64,000 bases of DNA from Arthrobacter sp. FB24 (GTDB lineage Bacteria; Actinomycetota; Actinomycetes; Actinomycetales; Micrococcaceae). This document shows, one piece after another, positions 20,193 through 28,838 of the stretch. The position numbers were made by a program, and so were the translations under genes. The notes beneath the pieces were generated by a model. The model was not told the DNA's origin, ran no database searches, and saw only the letters and a list, made by a program, of their open reading frames with translations. Numbering within the stretch: position 1 is the first letter of the stretch; every line of letters starts with the position of its first letter. The stretch is taken from assembly GCF_000196235.1 (NCBI RefSeq), contig NC_008541.1, positions 2,914,001 through 2,978,000 of the forward strand. The letters are read 5' to 3'.

Positions 20193-21266
20193 CTATTCGC
20201 CGATGGCGTCCAGGCGGGCCTGTTCGTCCATCTCGATGGCCGACTGGATGACCGGTTCAAGGTCGCCGTTCATGACCTGGTCCAGGTTGTAGGCCTTGTA
20301 GCCGGTGCGGTGGTCCGCGATCCGGTTTTCCGGGTAGTTGTACGTGCGGATGCGCTCGGAACGGTCCATGGTGCGGATCTGCGACTTGCGCTGAGCCGAG
20401 TTCTCGGCGTCAATCTGCTCCTGCTGGTGCGCCAGGATGCGTGCCCGGAGCACGCGCATGCCGGCTTCACGGTTCTGCAGCTGGGACTTCTCGTTCTGCA
20501 TGGCCACCACGATTCCGGTGGGAAGGTGGGTGATACGCACCGCGGAGTCGGTGGTGTTGACCGACTGCCCGCCGGGACCGGAGGACCGGTAGACGTCGAT
20601 CTTGAGGTCATTCTGGTTGATCTCGAGTTCCTCGGGTTCGTCCACTTCGGGAAGAACCAGCACGCCGGCAGCCGAGGTATGGATGCGGCCCTGGGATTCC
20701 GTCACCGGGACGCGCTGCACGCGGTGCACGCCGCCCTCGAATTTGAGTCTCGCGTAGACGCCCTCTGCGGGGTCGTTGGAGTTGCCCTTGACGGCCATCT
20801 GGACGTCCTTGTACCCGCCGAGGTCCGATTCGGTGGCGGAGATGAGTTCGGTCTTCCAGCCACGGGACTCCGCATAGCGGGAGTACATCCGCAGCAGGTC
20901 CGCAGCGAACAGAGCAGCTTCGTCGCCGCCTTCGCCGCCCTTGACCTCGAGGATCACGTTCCGGGCATCGTCCGGATCCCGCGGGATAAGGAGCCGGCGC
21001 AACTTGGCGGCAGCAGTCTCCAGTGAAGCCTCCAGTTCCGGCACCTCCGCCGCAAACTCGGGGTCCTCGTCCGCCATTTCCTTGGCAGCCGCCAGGTCGT
21101 CGCGGATGCTTTCCCAACGGTGGTAGGCCTCCACAATTCCGTTCAGCTGGGCAGAACGCCGCCCCAGTTTCCGGGCAAGCTTCTGGTCAGCATAAACAGC
21201 AGGATCCCCCAGCTGCGCCTGGATAGCAGCATGCTCATCCAGCAGGCCCTGTACGGACTCAAACAT
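20193..21266 (-). CDS. prfA: peptide chain release factor 1
   Basis: A 357-residue RF1 that reads UAA and UAG. The catalytic [17 protein letters not shown] segment with GGQ is at about residue 230, and the upstream [19 protein letters not shown] region is intact. Codon-recognition tripeptide context is normal for RF1 (PVTES rather than the RF2 SPF region). ATG 21266 is preferred to GTG 21272 because the AGAGG ribosome site is 8 bases before it. It lies downstream of rho, separated by a long hairpin. Confidence 0.96.
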   Translation of the reverse strand: MFESVQGLLDEHAAIQAQLGDPAVYADQKLARKLGRRSAQLNGIVEAYHRWESIRDDLAAAKEMADEDPEFAAEVPELEASLETAAAKLRRLLIPRDPDDARNVILEVKGGEGGDEAALFAADLLRMYSRYAESRGWKTELISATESDLGGYKDVQMAVKGNSNDPAEGVYARLKFEGGVHRVQRVPVTESQGRIHTSAAGVLVLPEVDEPEELEINQNDLKIDVYRSSGPGGQSVNTTDSAVRITHLPTGIVVAMQNEKSQLQNREAGMRVLRARILAHQQEQIDAENSAQRKSQIRTMDRSERIRTYNYPENRIADHRTGYKAYNLDQVMNGDLEPVIQSAIEMDEQARLDAIGE

Positions 21267-21320
21267 TTTCACAACCTCTTTCGACTCTTACAAGTCTAGT
21301 TTCCCGGGACTTAACGACGA

Positions 21321-21366
21321 ACCGCTCAAAGTGTGCCGACCACAGGGTCGGCACACTTTGAGCGGT
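21321..21366 (-). terminator. 21-bp perfect hairpin between rho and prfA
   Basis: Bases 21321-21341 and 21346-21366 are exact inverted repeats with loop acag. It begins 9 bases after the rho stop. There is no T-run on either strand, so it would be a U-less actinobacterial-type terminator or a partial attenuator ahead of prfA. Confidence 0.75.
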
Positions 21367-21374
21367 GAACGTAG

Positions 21375-23564
21375 CTACTTGTCGTTATCCGACTTCGCAC
21401 CAAGCGTCGTCTTCTGGACCTGCATGAGGAACTCGACGTTGCTCTGCGTCTCCCGGATCTTGTTGGTCAGCAGCTCAAGGCTCTGCTGCGTTTCGAGTCC
21501 GGAGAGGACGCGGCGCAGCTTCCACATGATCTTGACTTCCTCGGGGGAAAGCAGGTTCTCTTCGCGGCGGGTACCGGACGCGTTGACGTCCACGGCCGGG
21601 AAGATGCGCTTGTCCGCGAGCTGGCGGGACAGGCGCAGTTCCATGTTGCCGGTTCCCTTGAACTCTTCGAAAATGACCTCGTCCATCTTGGAACCGGTCT
21701 CGACGAGCGCGGTGGCCAGGATGGTGAGCGAGCCGCCGTTTTCGATGTTGCGGGCGGCACCGAAGAAGCGCTTCGGCGGGTACAGTGCTGCCGAGTCGAC
21801 GCCACCTGAGAGGATACGGCCGGAAGCCGGCGCCGCCAGGTTGTAGGCACGGCCCAGTCGGGTCATCGAGTCGAGGAGAACCACAACGTCCATGCCCATT
21901 TCCACGAGGCGCTTGGCGCGTTCGATGGAGAGCTCGGCCACGGTGGTGTGGTCGTCGGCGGGACGGTCGAAGGTGGAGGCAATGACCTCGCCCTTGACGG
22001 TGCGCTGCATGTCCGTGACTTCTTCAGGGCGTTCGTCAACGAGCACCATCATGAGGTGGACCTCAGGATTGTTGGTGGTGATGGCGTTGGCGATGGACTG
22101 CAGGATGAGCGTCTTGCCGGCCTTCGGCGGCGAAACGATCAGGCCGCGCTGGCCCTTGCCGATCGGGGCAACCAGGTCGATGACGCGGGGGCCGATCTTC
22201 TTGGGGTCCGTCTCGAGGCGCAGGCGCTCCGAGGGGTACAGCGGGACGAGCTTCGCGAATTCGACGCGGTCCTTGAGCTCCTCGGGGGTCTTGCCGTTGA
22301 CGGAGGTGACGCGGACCAGGGCGTTGAACTTCTGGCGGGCAGACTGCTGGCTGCGGTCTTCGCCTTCACGCGGTGCGCGGATGGCGCCGACCACGGCGTC
22401 GCCCTTGCGCAGGTTGTACTTCTTGACCTGGGCGAGGGACACGTAGACGTCGTTCGGACCCGGCAGGTAACCGGAGGTGCGGATGAACGCGTAGTTCTCC
22501 AGCACGTCCAGGATGCCGGCGACGGGCAGCAGGACATCGTCCTCGGTGACCTCGACGTCGTCGACGTCCGGTCCCTGGGCGCGTCCACGACGGCGGTCGT
22601 TACGGTCGCGGAACCGGTCGTTGCGGGAGTTGTCCCGGTTGTCCTGGCCCTGGCCGCCTGAGCGGTCGTTGCGGTCGTTGCGGTCACGGCGGTTGCGGCG
22701 GTTGCGGCGGCTTCCGCCGTCCGAATCGTCGCTGTCGCGGGTGTTGTCGCGGGTGTCATCGCGGCGGGGCGCACCGGAGGTGTCTCCACCATCGCGACCG
22801 CCGCGGGTGCGGGTTGACTGGCGTTCGTTGCGCTGACCGGCGTCGGCTGCTTCGCCGCCCTGGTCTGCACCGCGCTGTTCGCGCTGTTCCCCGGCACGCT
22901 GTTCAGTGCGCTGTTCGGTGCGCTGTTCAGCAACACGCTGTTCGGCAGGAGCCTCGGCCTGTGTTTCGCTTTCGGCGGCCGGTGCAGTCGCCTGGGCTGC
23001 CGCTTCACCGCGGCGGCGGTTGCGGGTGCGCGGCTGGCGGCGCTCTGCAGCTTCCGGGGCGGCACCTTCGGACACGGCGGCCTGGCCGGCGTCAGGAGCG
23101 GACGCGGCCGCGGGGGCCTCGCTGGGAGCAGTTTCCGGAGCCTCGGTGGCGGGAGGGGTGATCACGCCGTCGCTGCCTGCGCGGCGGCTGCGGCCGCGCC
23201 GGGCACGAGTGCCTTCCTGGGCGGGAGCCTCGGCGGCTTCCGCTGCGGTTCCGGCCGCAGGGGCGCCCGCTGCAGGTGCAGCTGCAGCCGGAGCCGTGGC
23301 CCGGGCCGAGATAGTCTCGCCGGTCTTCTCGGCACCCTTGGCAGGAGCCTTTGTGGTTGGAGTACCCGCACGATGGGCGGAAATGGCGGTCACCAGATCG
23401 CCCTTGCGCATGCGGGATCCGCCAGAGATACCCAACTGGCTGGCGAGGGCCTGCAGCTGGGCGAGCTTAAGGCCGGCAAGGCCGCTGCTCTTTGCGGGTG
23501 CTGCCGACAACTCGGTAGCAGAAGATGTGTCCACAGCTGGAGACAGCTCAGTGGTTTCGGTCAC
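21375..23564 (-). CDS. rho: transcription termination factor Rho with long N-terminal insertion
   Basis: A 729-residue Rho, much longer than the 419 residues of E. coli. An N-terminal Rho_N helix-extension motif (GLAGLKLAQLQALASQLGI near residue 28) is followed by about 270 residues rich in Ala/Glu and then Arg/Asp/Asn/Gly. The RNA-binding OB fold (GILDVLENYAFIRTSGYLPG) starts near 340. The helicase motor holds the P-loop PPKAGKT, the Walker B VVVLLDSMTRLGR and the GGSLTILATALVETGS loop. The Arg-rich insertion is like that of Micrococcus luteus Rho, which can terminate on structured GC-rich RNA. It has its own leader and is separated from prfA by a hairpin. Confidence 0.96.
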   Translation of the reverse strand: MTETTELSPAVDTSSATELSAAPAKSSGLAGLKLAQLQALASQLGISGGSRMRKGDLVTAISAHRAGTPTTKAPAKGAEKTGETISARATAPAAAAPAAGAPAAGTAAEAAEAPAQEGTRARRGRSRRAGSDGVITPPATEAPETAPSEAPAAASAPDAGQAAVSEGAAPEAAERRQPRTRNRRRGEAAAQATAPAAESETQAEAPAEQRVAEQRTEQRTEQRAGEQREQRGADQGGEAADAGQRNERQSTRTRGGRDGGDTSGAPRRDDTRDNTRDSDDSDGGSRRNRRNRRDRNDRNDRSGGQGQDNRDNSRNDRFRDRNDRRRGRAQGPDVDDVEVTEDDVLLPVAGILDVLENYAFIRTSGYLPGPNDVYVSLAQVKKYNLRKGDAVVGAIRAPREGEDRSQQSARQKFNALVRVTSVNGKTPEELKDRVEFAKLVPLYPSERLRLETDPKKIGPRVIDLVAPIGKGQRGLIVSPPKAGKTLILQSIANAITTNNPEVHLMMVLVDERPEEVTDMQRTVKGEVIASTFDRPADDHTTVAELSIERAKRLVEMGMDVVVLLDSMTRLGRAYNLAAPASGRILSGGVDSAALYPPKRFFGAARNIENGGSLTILATALVETGSKMDEVIFEEFKGTGNMELRLSRQLADKRIFPAVDVNASGTRREENLLSPEEVKIMWKLRRVLSGLETQQSLELLTNKIRETQSNVEFLMQVQKTTLGAKSDNDK

Positions 23565-23913
23565 GAAGGATCCTTCCCCCTCGACGGCGTCCAGACTGGG
23601 AGCTGGACGCGATGATTTGATCTGGGCTGCAGTTCAGATCTACAGCCGGATTTCGGCCTTGCCGGATGGAATTTCGGCCAGCAGGGCCGGATACTGATAC
23701 GCCTCGACCACTCCAACAAGAGACCGGAATGGCGGACTGACGGTTCAGGGGTGCAGAACTATTCTGCAGATTCCTGCGACAGACCAAGCAGGCGGCACCG
23801 GAGACTGTTGCGCAGTTGAAGTTCAGAGCAGCAAACGATTAGACAGGCGCCATGGCCAACATCGGATTCTTTTGACTGCGGGTTCTGGTTCTTATAACTA
23901 ACTGCCTGCGGGA
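23565..23913 (-). promoter_or_regulatory. 349-base leader region of rho, no gene seen
   Basis: No open frame with credible composition lies here. It must hold the rho promoter and 5' leader if rho is transcribed separately from thrB. A TATAAG hexamer on the minus strand (23896-23891) could be a -10 box, but no -35 box is found at a suitable distance. The region is somewhat richer in A and T than its neighbours. Rho genes are often autoregulated through their leaders, which would fit its length. Confidence 0.35.
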
Positions 23914-24900
23914 TTACCGCCGGTGCACTCCCACTTTAGCACCTTCAACGTCCACCGCCAGCTTCATCACACGCCATCCCACATCCGGCGTGTTGGCCCG
24001 GGTATAGGCCCCGATGAAGTCCACCACGGCCGCTGCCTCTTCTTCGCCGTTGGCGAGCACCAGCACAGTCGGCCCGGCCCCGGAAACAACGGCCGCGTGT
24101 CCGGCGTAGCGCAGTGCGCGGATCAGGTCCGCGCTGGGGCGCATGGCCTCAGCCCGGTAGCTCTGGTGGAGATAGTCTTCCGTGCCCGCCAGCAGGAATT
24201 CAGGCTTGCTGGTGAGTGCGTGGATGAGCAGCGCCGCCCGGCCGGAGTTCATCGCAGCGGCGTGATGGCCCACTGACGCCGGCAGCAGCGCACGTGCGGC
24301 TTCGGTGGACAGCTCATAGTCAGGTACTGCGACAACGGGAACCACGGAGTCCGCCACGGTGGCGCAGGTGCTGCTGTACTGGTCACTGTCCTGCCACGAC
24401 AGCGCCAGACCGCCGAATATGGCCGGTGCGACGTTGTCAGGGTGGCCTTCCATTTCGCTGGTGAGCTGCAGGATCCAGTCCTTGCCGCGGCGCGAATCCT
24501 CCGGAACGAGGGCATTGGCCGCGGTAACGGCGGCCACGACGGCCGATGCCGAGGAGCCCAGGCCGCGGCCGTGCGGGTTGACGTTGTCGGCTGTGATCCT
24601 CAGGCCCTCATGCCGGAAACCCAACCGGTGCAGGGCCACGGTGATCGCCTTGACCACCAGGTGGCTCGCGTCGCGCGGAAGCGTCTCCGCGCCTTCGCCG
24701 CTGAGTTCGAATTCAAGCTCGCCGCTGCCGAGGGTTTCCACGGTCAACGTGTCGTGGAGCGAAAGGGCCAGCCCCAGGCTGTCGTATCCCGGTCCCAGGT
24801 TGGCGCTGGTGGCAGGCACGCGGACGGTCACCAGCTGCCCGGCCGGGACTGCCGGCGCGCCTGCGGCGGACTCGGCCGGGACGGTGAGGGTGGTTTCCAA
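23914..24900 (-). CDS. thrB: homoserine kinase
   Basis: A 328-residue GHMP kinase that phosphorylates homoserine for threonine synthesis. Motif 1 is VRVPATSANLGPGYDSLG near residue 30; the ATP loop is PHGRGLGSSASAVVA near 105; motif 3 is VVSGAGPTVLVL near 265. The start is a TTG at 24900, 2 bases after the thrC stop with a GGAAG site before it. The open frame extends further up but would run through thrC. It is the last gene of the argS-lysA-hom-thrC-thrB run. Confidence 0.95.
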   Translation of the reverse strand: METTLTVPAESAAGAPAVPAGQLVTVRVPATSANLGPGYDSLGLALSLHDTLTVETLGSGELEFELSGEGAETLPRDASHLVVKAITVALHRLGFRHEGLRITADNVNPHGRGLGSSASAVVAAVTAANALVPEDSRRGKDWILQLTSEMEGHPDNVAPAIFGGLALSWQDSDQYSSTCATVADSVVPVVAVPDYELSTEAARALLPASVGHHAAAMNSGRAALLIHALTSKPEFLLAGTEDYLHQSYRAEAMRPSADLIRALRYAGHAAVVSGAGPTVLVLANGEEEAAAVVDFIGAYTRANTPDVGWRVMKLAVDVEGAKVGVHRR

Positions 24901-24902
24901 GG

Positions 24903-26009
24903 CTATTTTTCTTCCAGGCCCAGCTCGGCGGCCACGGTGACCACATCGTTGGACACGTTGACCGGCTGGACATCGCTGCCGTCTTCGGTGCGCAGCGCCC
25001 ACTGCGGGTCCTTCAGGCCGTGGCCGGTCACCGTGATCACGATGGTCTTTCCGGCGGGGACTTGCCCGGCGGCGTGCTTCTTGATCAGGCCTGCAACGCC
25101 GGCGGCGGAACCGGGTTCAACGAAGACGCCTTCCTTGGCGGACAGCCAGCGGTGCGCTGCCAGGATTTCGTCGTCGGTAACCGCTTCGATCAGCCCGCCG
25201 GATTCGTCACGGGCGGCGATGGCGCCGTCCCAGGACGCGGGGTTCCCGATCCGGATTGCCGTGGCGATGGTGTCCGGCTCGGTGATGGGGTGGCCGGCGA
25301 CAAACGGCGCCGCCCCGGCGGCCTGGAAGCCCCACATTTGCGGGGTCCTGGTGGACACGGCAGGAAGGGTGCCGGCAGTGTCGGATTCGAACGGTGCCGA
25401 GTACTCCTTGTAGCCCTTCCAGTACGCGGTGATGTTACCGGCATTCCCTACCGGAAGGACGTGGATGTCCGGGGCGTCGCCGAGTGCGTCCACGACTTCG
25501 AAAGCGCCGGTTTTCTGCCCCTGGATCCGGGCCGGGTTGACGGAGTTCACCAGGAATACCGGGTAGGACTCCCCCAGCTTCCGGGCGATGTCCAGGCAGT
25601 TGTCGAAGTTCCCGTCCACCTGCAGGAGGGTGGCGCCGTGGGCGATCGCCTGGCTGAGCTTGCCCATGGAAATCTTGCCTTCCGGGACGAGCACGGCGCA
25701 CTTGAGGCCCGCTGCCGTGGCATAGGCCGCCGCGGACGCGGAGGTGTTACCGGTGGAGGCGCACACCACGGCCTCGGCGCCGGAGGCCACCGCGGCAGTC
25801 ATGGCCATGGTCATGCCCCGGTCCTTGAAGGAACCGGTGGGATTCATGCCTTCCACCTTGAGGTACACGGTGGAACCGGTCAGCTCGGAGAGCTTCTGCG
25901 CGTGGACAAGCGGCGTGCCGCCCTCACCGAGGGTGATGACTTTGGTGCTTTCCGTTACGGGCAAACGATCAGCGTATTCGCGGATGACACCGCGCCATTG
26001 GTGAGCCAC
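24903..26009 (-). CDS. thrC: threonine synthase
   Basis: A 368-residue fold-type II PLP enzyme converting phosphohomoserine to threonine. The PLP lysine lies in [14 protein letters not shown] near residue 60. [13 protein letters not shown] (phosphate loop) and [15 protein letters not shown] follow. This is the short actinobacterial class. It starts with GTG at 26009, immediately after the hom TAA stop and 5 bases after an AGAAGGAG Shine-Dalgarno that lies inside the end of hom. Confidence 0.97.
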   Translation of the reverse strand: MAHQWRGVIREYADRLPVTESTKVITLGEGGTPLVHAQKLSELTGSTVYLKVEGMNPTGSFKDRGMTMAMTAAVASGAEAVVCASTGNTSASAAAYATAAGLKCAVLVPEGKISMGKLSQAIAHGATLLQVDGNFDNCLDIARKLGESYPVFLVNSVNPARIQGQKTGAFEVVDALGDAPDIHVLPVGNAGNITAYWKGYKEYSAPFESDTAGTLPAVSTRTPQMWGFQAAGAAPFVAGHPITEPDTIATAIRIGNPASWDGAIAARDESGGLIEAVTDDEILAAHRWLSAKEGVFVEPGSAAGVAGLIKKHAAGQVPAGKTIVITVTGHGLKDPQWALRTEDGSDVQPVNVSNDVVTVAAELGLEEK

Positions 26010-27326
26010 TTAGACTCCTTCTACCCGCAGTACGGATGTAACGGAATTGATGACGTCGAGGCCCTTCACGGCCTGGACGGTTGCTGCCAGTGCAGCTTCG
26101 GTTGCGCGGTGGGTGACGATCCGCAGTTCGGCCGATTCCACGTTGGAGTCGGCGTCGCGGTGGATGGTCTGGCGCATGATCTCGATGGACACGCCGTGCT
26201 CCGCGAACAGTTGGGCGATCTTTGCCAGCACACCCGGCTGGTCGGCAACGTCAAGGCCGATGTAGTAGCTGGTGTTGACGGCGTCAATCGGCAGGGCGGG
26301 GACCTTGCCAATGGTGGTCTCGGTCTGCGCAGGGCCGCCCAGGACAATCCGGCGTGCGGCGGAGACGAGGTCGCCCAGTACGGCCGATGCCGTGGGAGTA
26401 CCGCCGGCGCCCTGGCCGTAGAACATCAGCTCGCCGGCATTCTCGGCCTCAACGAAGACGGCATTAAAGGCACCGTGGACGGCGGCCAGCGGGTGCTCGC
26501 GCGGCAGCAGGGTGGGGTGCACTCGGACAGACACGCCCTCGCTACCGTCTGCGGCGGTCAGCTTCTCAGCAATGGCCAGCAGCTTGATGACGAACCCGGC
26601 GTCCTTGGCCGCGGCGATGTCCGCCGCGCTGACGCCGGTGATGCCTTCGCAATGGACGTTTTCGAGGTCAAAACGGGTATGGAAGGACAGCGAGGCGAGG
26701 ATGGCTGCCTTGGCCGCGGCGTCGAGTCCGCCCACATCGGCGGTGGGGTCCGCCTCCGCGTAGCCCAGGCGCTGCGCCTCGGCCAGGGCGTCCGCGAACG
26801 TCGCGCCCGTGGTGTCCATCTGGTCCAGGATGAAGTTGGTGGTGCCGTTCACGATGCCCAGCACCCGGGTAATACGGTCACCGGAGAGGCTGTCGCGGAT
26901 GGGGCGCAGGATGGGGATGGCGCCGGCCACCGCTGCTTCGTAGGACAGCTGGACGCCTGCTTTGTCCGCAGCTTCATAGAGCGTGGGGCCGTCCTGGGCC
27001 AGGAGGGCCTTGTTGCCGGTGACCACGCAGGCCCCGTTCTGGATGGCGGCGAGAATCAGGGAACGGGCAGGTTCGATGCCGCCCATCAGTTCGATCACGA
27101 GGTCCGCGTCCTTGACCAAGGTGTCTGCGTCCGTAGTGAAGAGTTCCCGCGGCAGCTCAACGTCACGGGGTGCATCGATGGTGCGTACGGCGATGCCGGT
27201 CAGCTCCAGGCGGGCTCCGGTGCGTGCGGCCAGTGCGTCAGCGTCATCAATGAGAATCCGCGCCACCTGGGCCCCAACGTTGCCACAGCCCAGCAGGGCT
27301 ACCTTCAGGGTTCGCAATTCAGTCAT
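26010..27326 (-). CDS. hom: homoserine dehydrogenase
   Basis: A 438-residue NAD(P)-dependent enzyme that reduces aspartate semialdehyde to homoserine, the branch point toward Thr and Met. It shows the Rossmann motif VALLGCGNVGAQVA near residue 9, VVTGNKALLA, the catalytic GIVNGTTNFIL and YAEADPTADVGGLDAAAKA. A C-terminal ACT domain (YYIGLDVADQPGVLAKIAQLF) is expected to bind threonine for feedback inhibition. The start abuts the lysA stop (TGAATG). Confidence 0.97.
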   Translation of the reverse strand: MTELRTLKVALLGCGNVGAQVARILIDDADALAARTGARLELTGIAVRTIDAPRDVELPRELFTTDADTLVKDADLVIELMGGIEPARSLILAAIQNGACVVTGNKALLAQDGPTLYEAADKAGVQLSYEAAVAGAIPILRPIRDSLSGDRITRVLGIVNGTTNFILDQMDTTGATFADALAEAQRLGYAEADPTADVGGLDAAAKAAILASLSFHTRFDLENVHCEGITGVSAADIAAAKDAGFVIKLLAIAEKLTAADGSEGVSVRVHPTLLPREHPLAAVHGAFNAVFVEAENAGELMFYGQGAGGTPTASAVLGDLVSAARRIVLGGPAQTETTIGKVPALPIDAVNTSYYIGLDVADQPGVLAKIAQLFAEHGVSIEIMRQTIHRDADSNVESAELRIVTHRATEAALAATVQAVKGLDVINSVTSVLRVEGV

Positions 27327-28838
27327 TCAGACTCCCATGTCGCGGTTCAGCAGATCTTGTTCGGTTTCCCCGCGGACAATCAGCCGGGCTGATCCGTCGC
27401 GCACAGCGACAACGCCCGGCCGGGCCAGATAGTTGTAGTTGCTGGAGAGGGCCCAGCAGTAGGCGCCGGTCCCCGGTACAGCGAGCAGATCACCGGCTGC
27501 CACGTCCTCGGGCAGATATACATCTCTAACAACTATGTCGCCGCTCTCGCAATGTTTGCCCACTACGCGGGACAACTGCGGTGCCGCGCCGGAGGTCCGC
27601 GAGGCCACAATCGCCGAATAATCCGCGTCGTAGAGCACCGGGCGGGCGTTGTCGCTCATGCCGCCGTCCACCGACACATAGCGGCGCGGGTACGTAACGT
27701 TTTTTGCCGTGTTTCCTGCCTGGTCGGCCGCTGCGCCGTCCGCAGCGGCCGGCGCGTCAACGCGGACGGTCTTGAGCGTTCCCACTTCGTAAAGCGTGAA
27801 CGTGGAGGTGCCCACGATGGCGCGCCCCGGCTCGATCGAGATCCGGGGGGCCGTGATGCCCAGTTCCTCGCAGGTGGAACGCACGACGGCGGCCATCGCC
27901 TGTGCGATCTCTGCGGGAGGCCGTGGGGTGTCCACCGGGGTGTACGCGATGCCGTAACCGCCACCGAGGTCCAGTTCAGGCAGGACGATGGAGTACTTTT
28001 CCTGCATTGCAGCCAGGAAACGGAGCAGCTTTACCGCAGCCAGCGCGAAGCCGTCCGGTTCGAAGATCTGTGAGCCGATGTGGCAGTGCAGGCCCAGGAG
28101 CTCGATGCCGGCGAAGCCCGTGGCGGCGGCCACGGCCTCCTCCGCCGCGGACAGGCCGGCCTGGTCCGTGGAGTCTTCTGCCATGGAGAGACCGAATTTC
28201 TGGTCCTCATGCGCGGTGGCAATGAACTCGTGGGTGTGGGCGTGCACGCCCGGGGTCAGCCGCAGCATGACCCTGGCCGTTTCGCCGCGGGCAGACGCGA
28301 TCGCGGCGATGCGCTCCAGCTCGGCAAGGCTGTCCACCACGATCCGGCCCAGCTTCATGTCCAGGGCACGGTGGATCTCGGCGTCGGATTTATTGTTTCC
28401 GTGCAGGGCGACGTCTGCTCCCGGGATGCCCGCGCGGGCGGCGACGGCGAGTTCCCCGCCGGAGGCGGTGTCCAGGCGCAGCCCTTCCTCCTCCACCCAG
28501 CGGACAACCGCGGTGCACAGGAACGACTTCCCGGCGTAGTAGACGTCCACTCCCCCGCAGATGTCGGCGAACGCGTCGTTGAAGGCATCGCTGAAGGCGC
28601 GCGCCCGGGCCCGGAAGTCGTTCTCGCTCATCACGAACAGCGGCGTGCCGAACTCATGCTGGAGCTCGCTGACCGGAATGCCGTCAATGGCGAGCTCGCC
28701 GGCGTCGTTCCGGGCGACGCCGGCGGCCCACATGGGCTCGTGGAGCGCGTTGAGGTCTGCCGGGACGTCGAGCCACTCCGGGGCCAGGGGGGATGCTTGG
28801 TTCAAGGAATTCCCGGGCTGTGCTGACATGGGGGTCAC
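27327..28838 (-). CDS. lysA: diaminopimelate decarboxylase
   Basis: About 503 residues, a fold-type III PLP enzyme making lysine from meso-diaminopimelate. Visible are YAGKSFLCTAV with the PLP Lys near residue 97, ALHGNNKSDAEIHRAL, HCHIGSQIFE, LDLGGGYGIAYTP and the C-terminal CESGDIVVRDVYLPE containing the catalytic Cys. The start is either GTG 28838, which overlaps the argS stop as GTGA, or ATG 28829; neither has a strong Shine-Dalgarno. Residues further upstream belong to argS sequence read in another frame. Confidence 0.95.
   Translation of the reverse strand: MTPMSAQPGNSLNQASPLAPEWLDVPADLNALHEPMWAAGVARNDAGELAIDGIPVSELQHEFGTPLFVMSENDFRARARAFSDAFNDAFADICGGVDVYYAGKSFLCTAVVRWVEEEGLRLDTASGGELAVAARAGIPGADVALHGNNKSDAEIHRALDMKLGRIVVDSLAELERIAAIASARGETARVMLRLTPGVHAHTHEFIATAHEDQKFGLSMAEDSTDQAGLSAAEEAVAAATGFAGIELLGLHCHIGSQIFEPDGFALAAVKLLRFLAAMQEKYSIVLPELDLGGGYGIAYTPVDTPRPPAEIAQAMAAVVRSTCEELGITAPRISIEPGRAIVGTSTFTLYEVGTLKTVRVDAPAAADGAAADQAGNTAKNVTYPRRYVSVDGGMSDNARPVLYDADYSAIVASRTSGAAPQLSRVVGKHCESGDIVVRDVYLPEDVAAGDLLAVPGTGAYCWALSSNYNYLARPGVVAVRDGSARLIVRGETEQDLLNRDMGV

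Noticed and set aside
18480..21026. 848-codon open frame on the plus strand
   Set aside because: It runs antisense through tsaC, prmC and prfA, all of which are well supported. Residue composition (Gly/Arg/His-rich) is that of a shadow frame.
22600..22960. Short repeats resembling a CRISPR or minisatellite
   Set aside because: The repeats lie inside the rho reading frame, are degenerate, and have no spacers; they code for the Arg/Asp-rich insertion.
23872..23898. TTGACT...TATAAC on the plus strand near the thrB 3' end
   Set aside because: The spacer is only 15 bases and the direction leads into the antisense strand of thrB with no gene downstream.
25020..27392. 790-codon open frame on the plus strand
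   Set aside because: Antisense to hom and thrC; no motifs, and the sense genes have clear catalytic signatures.
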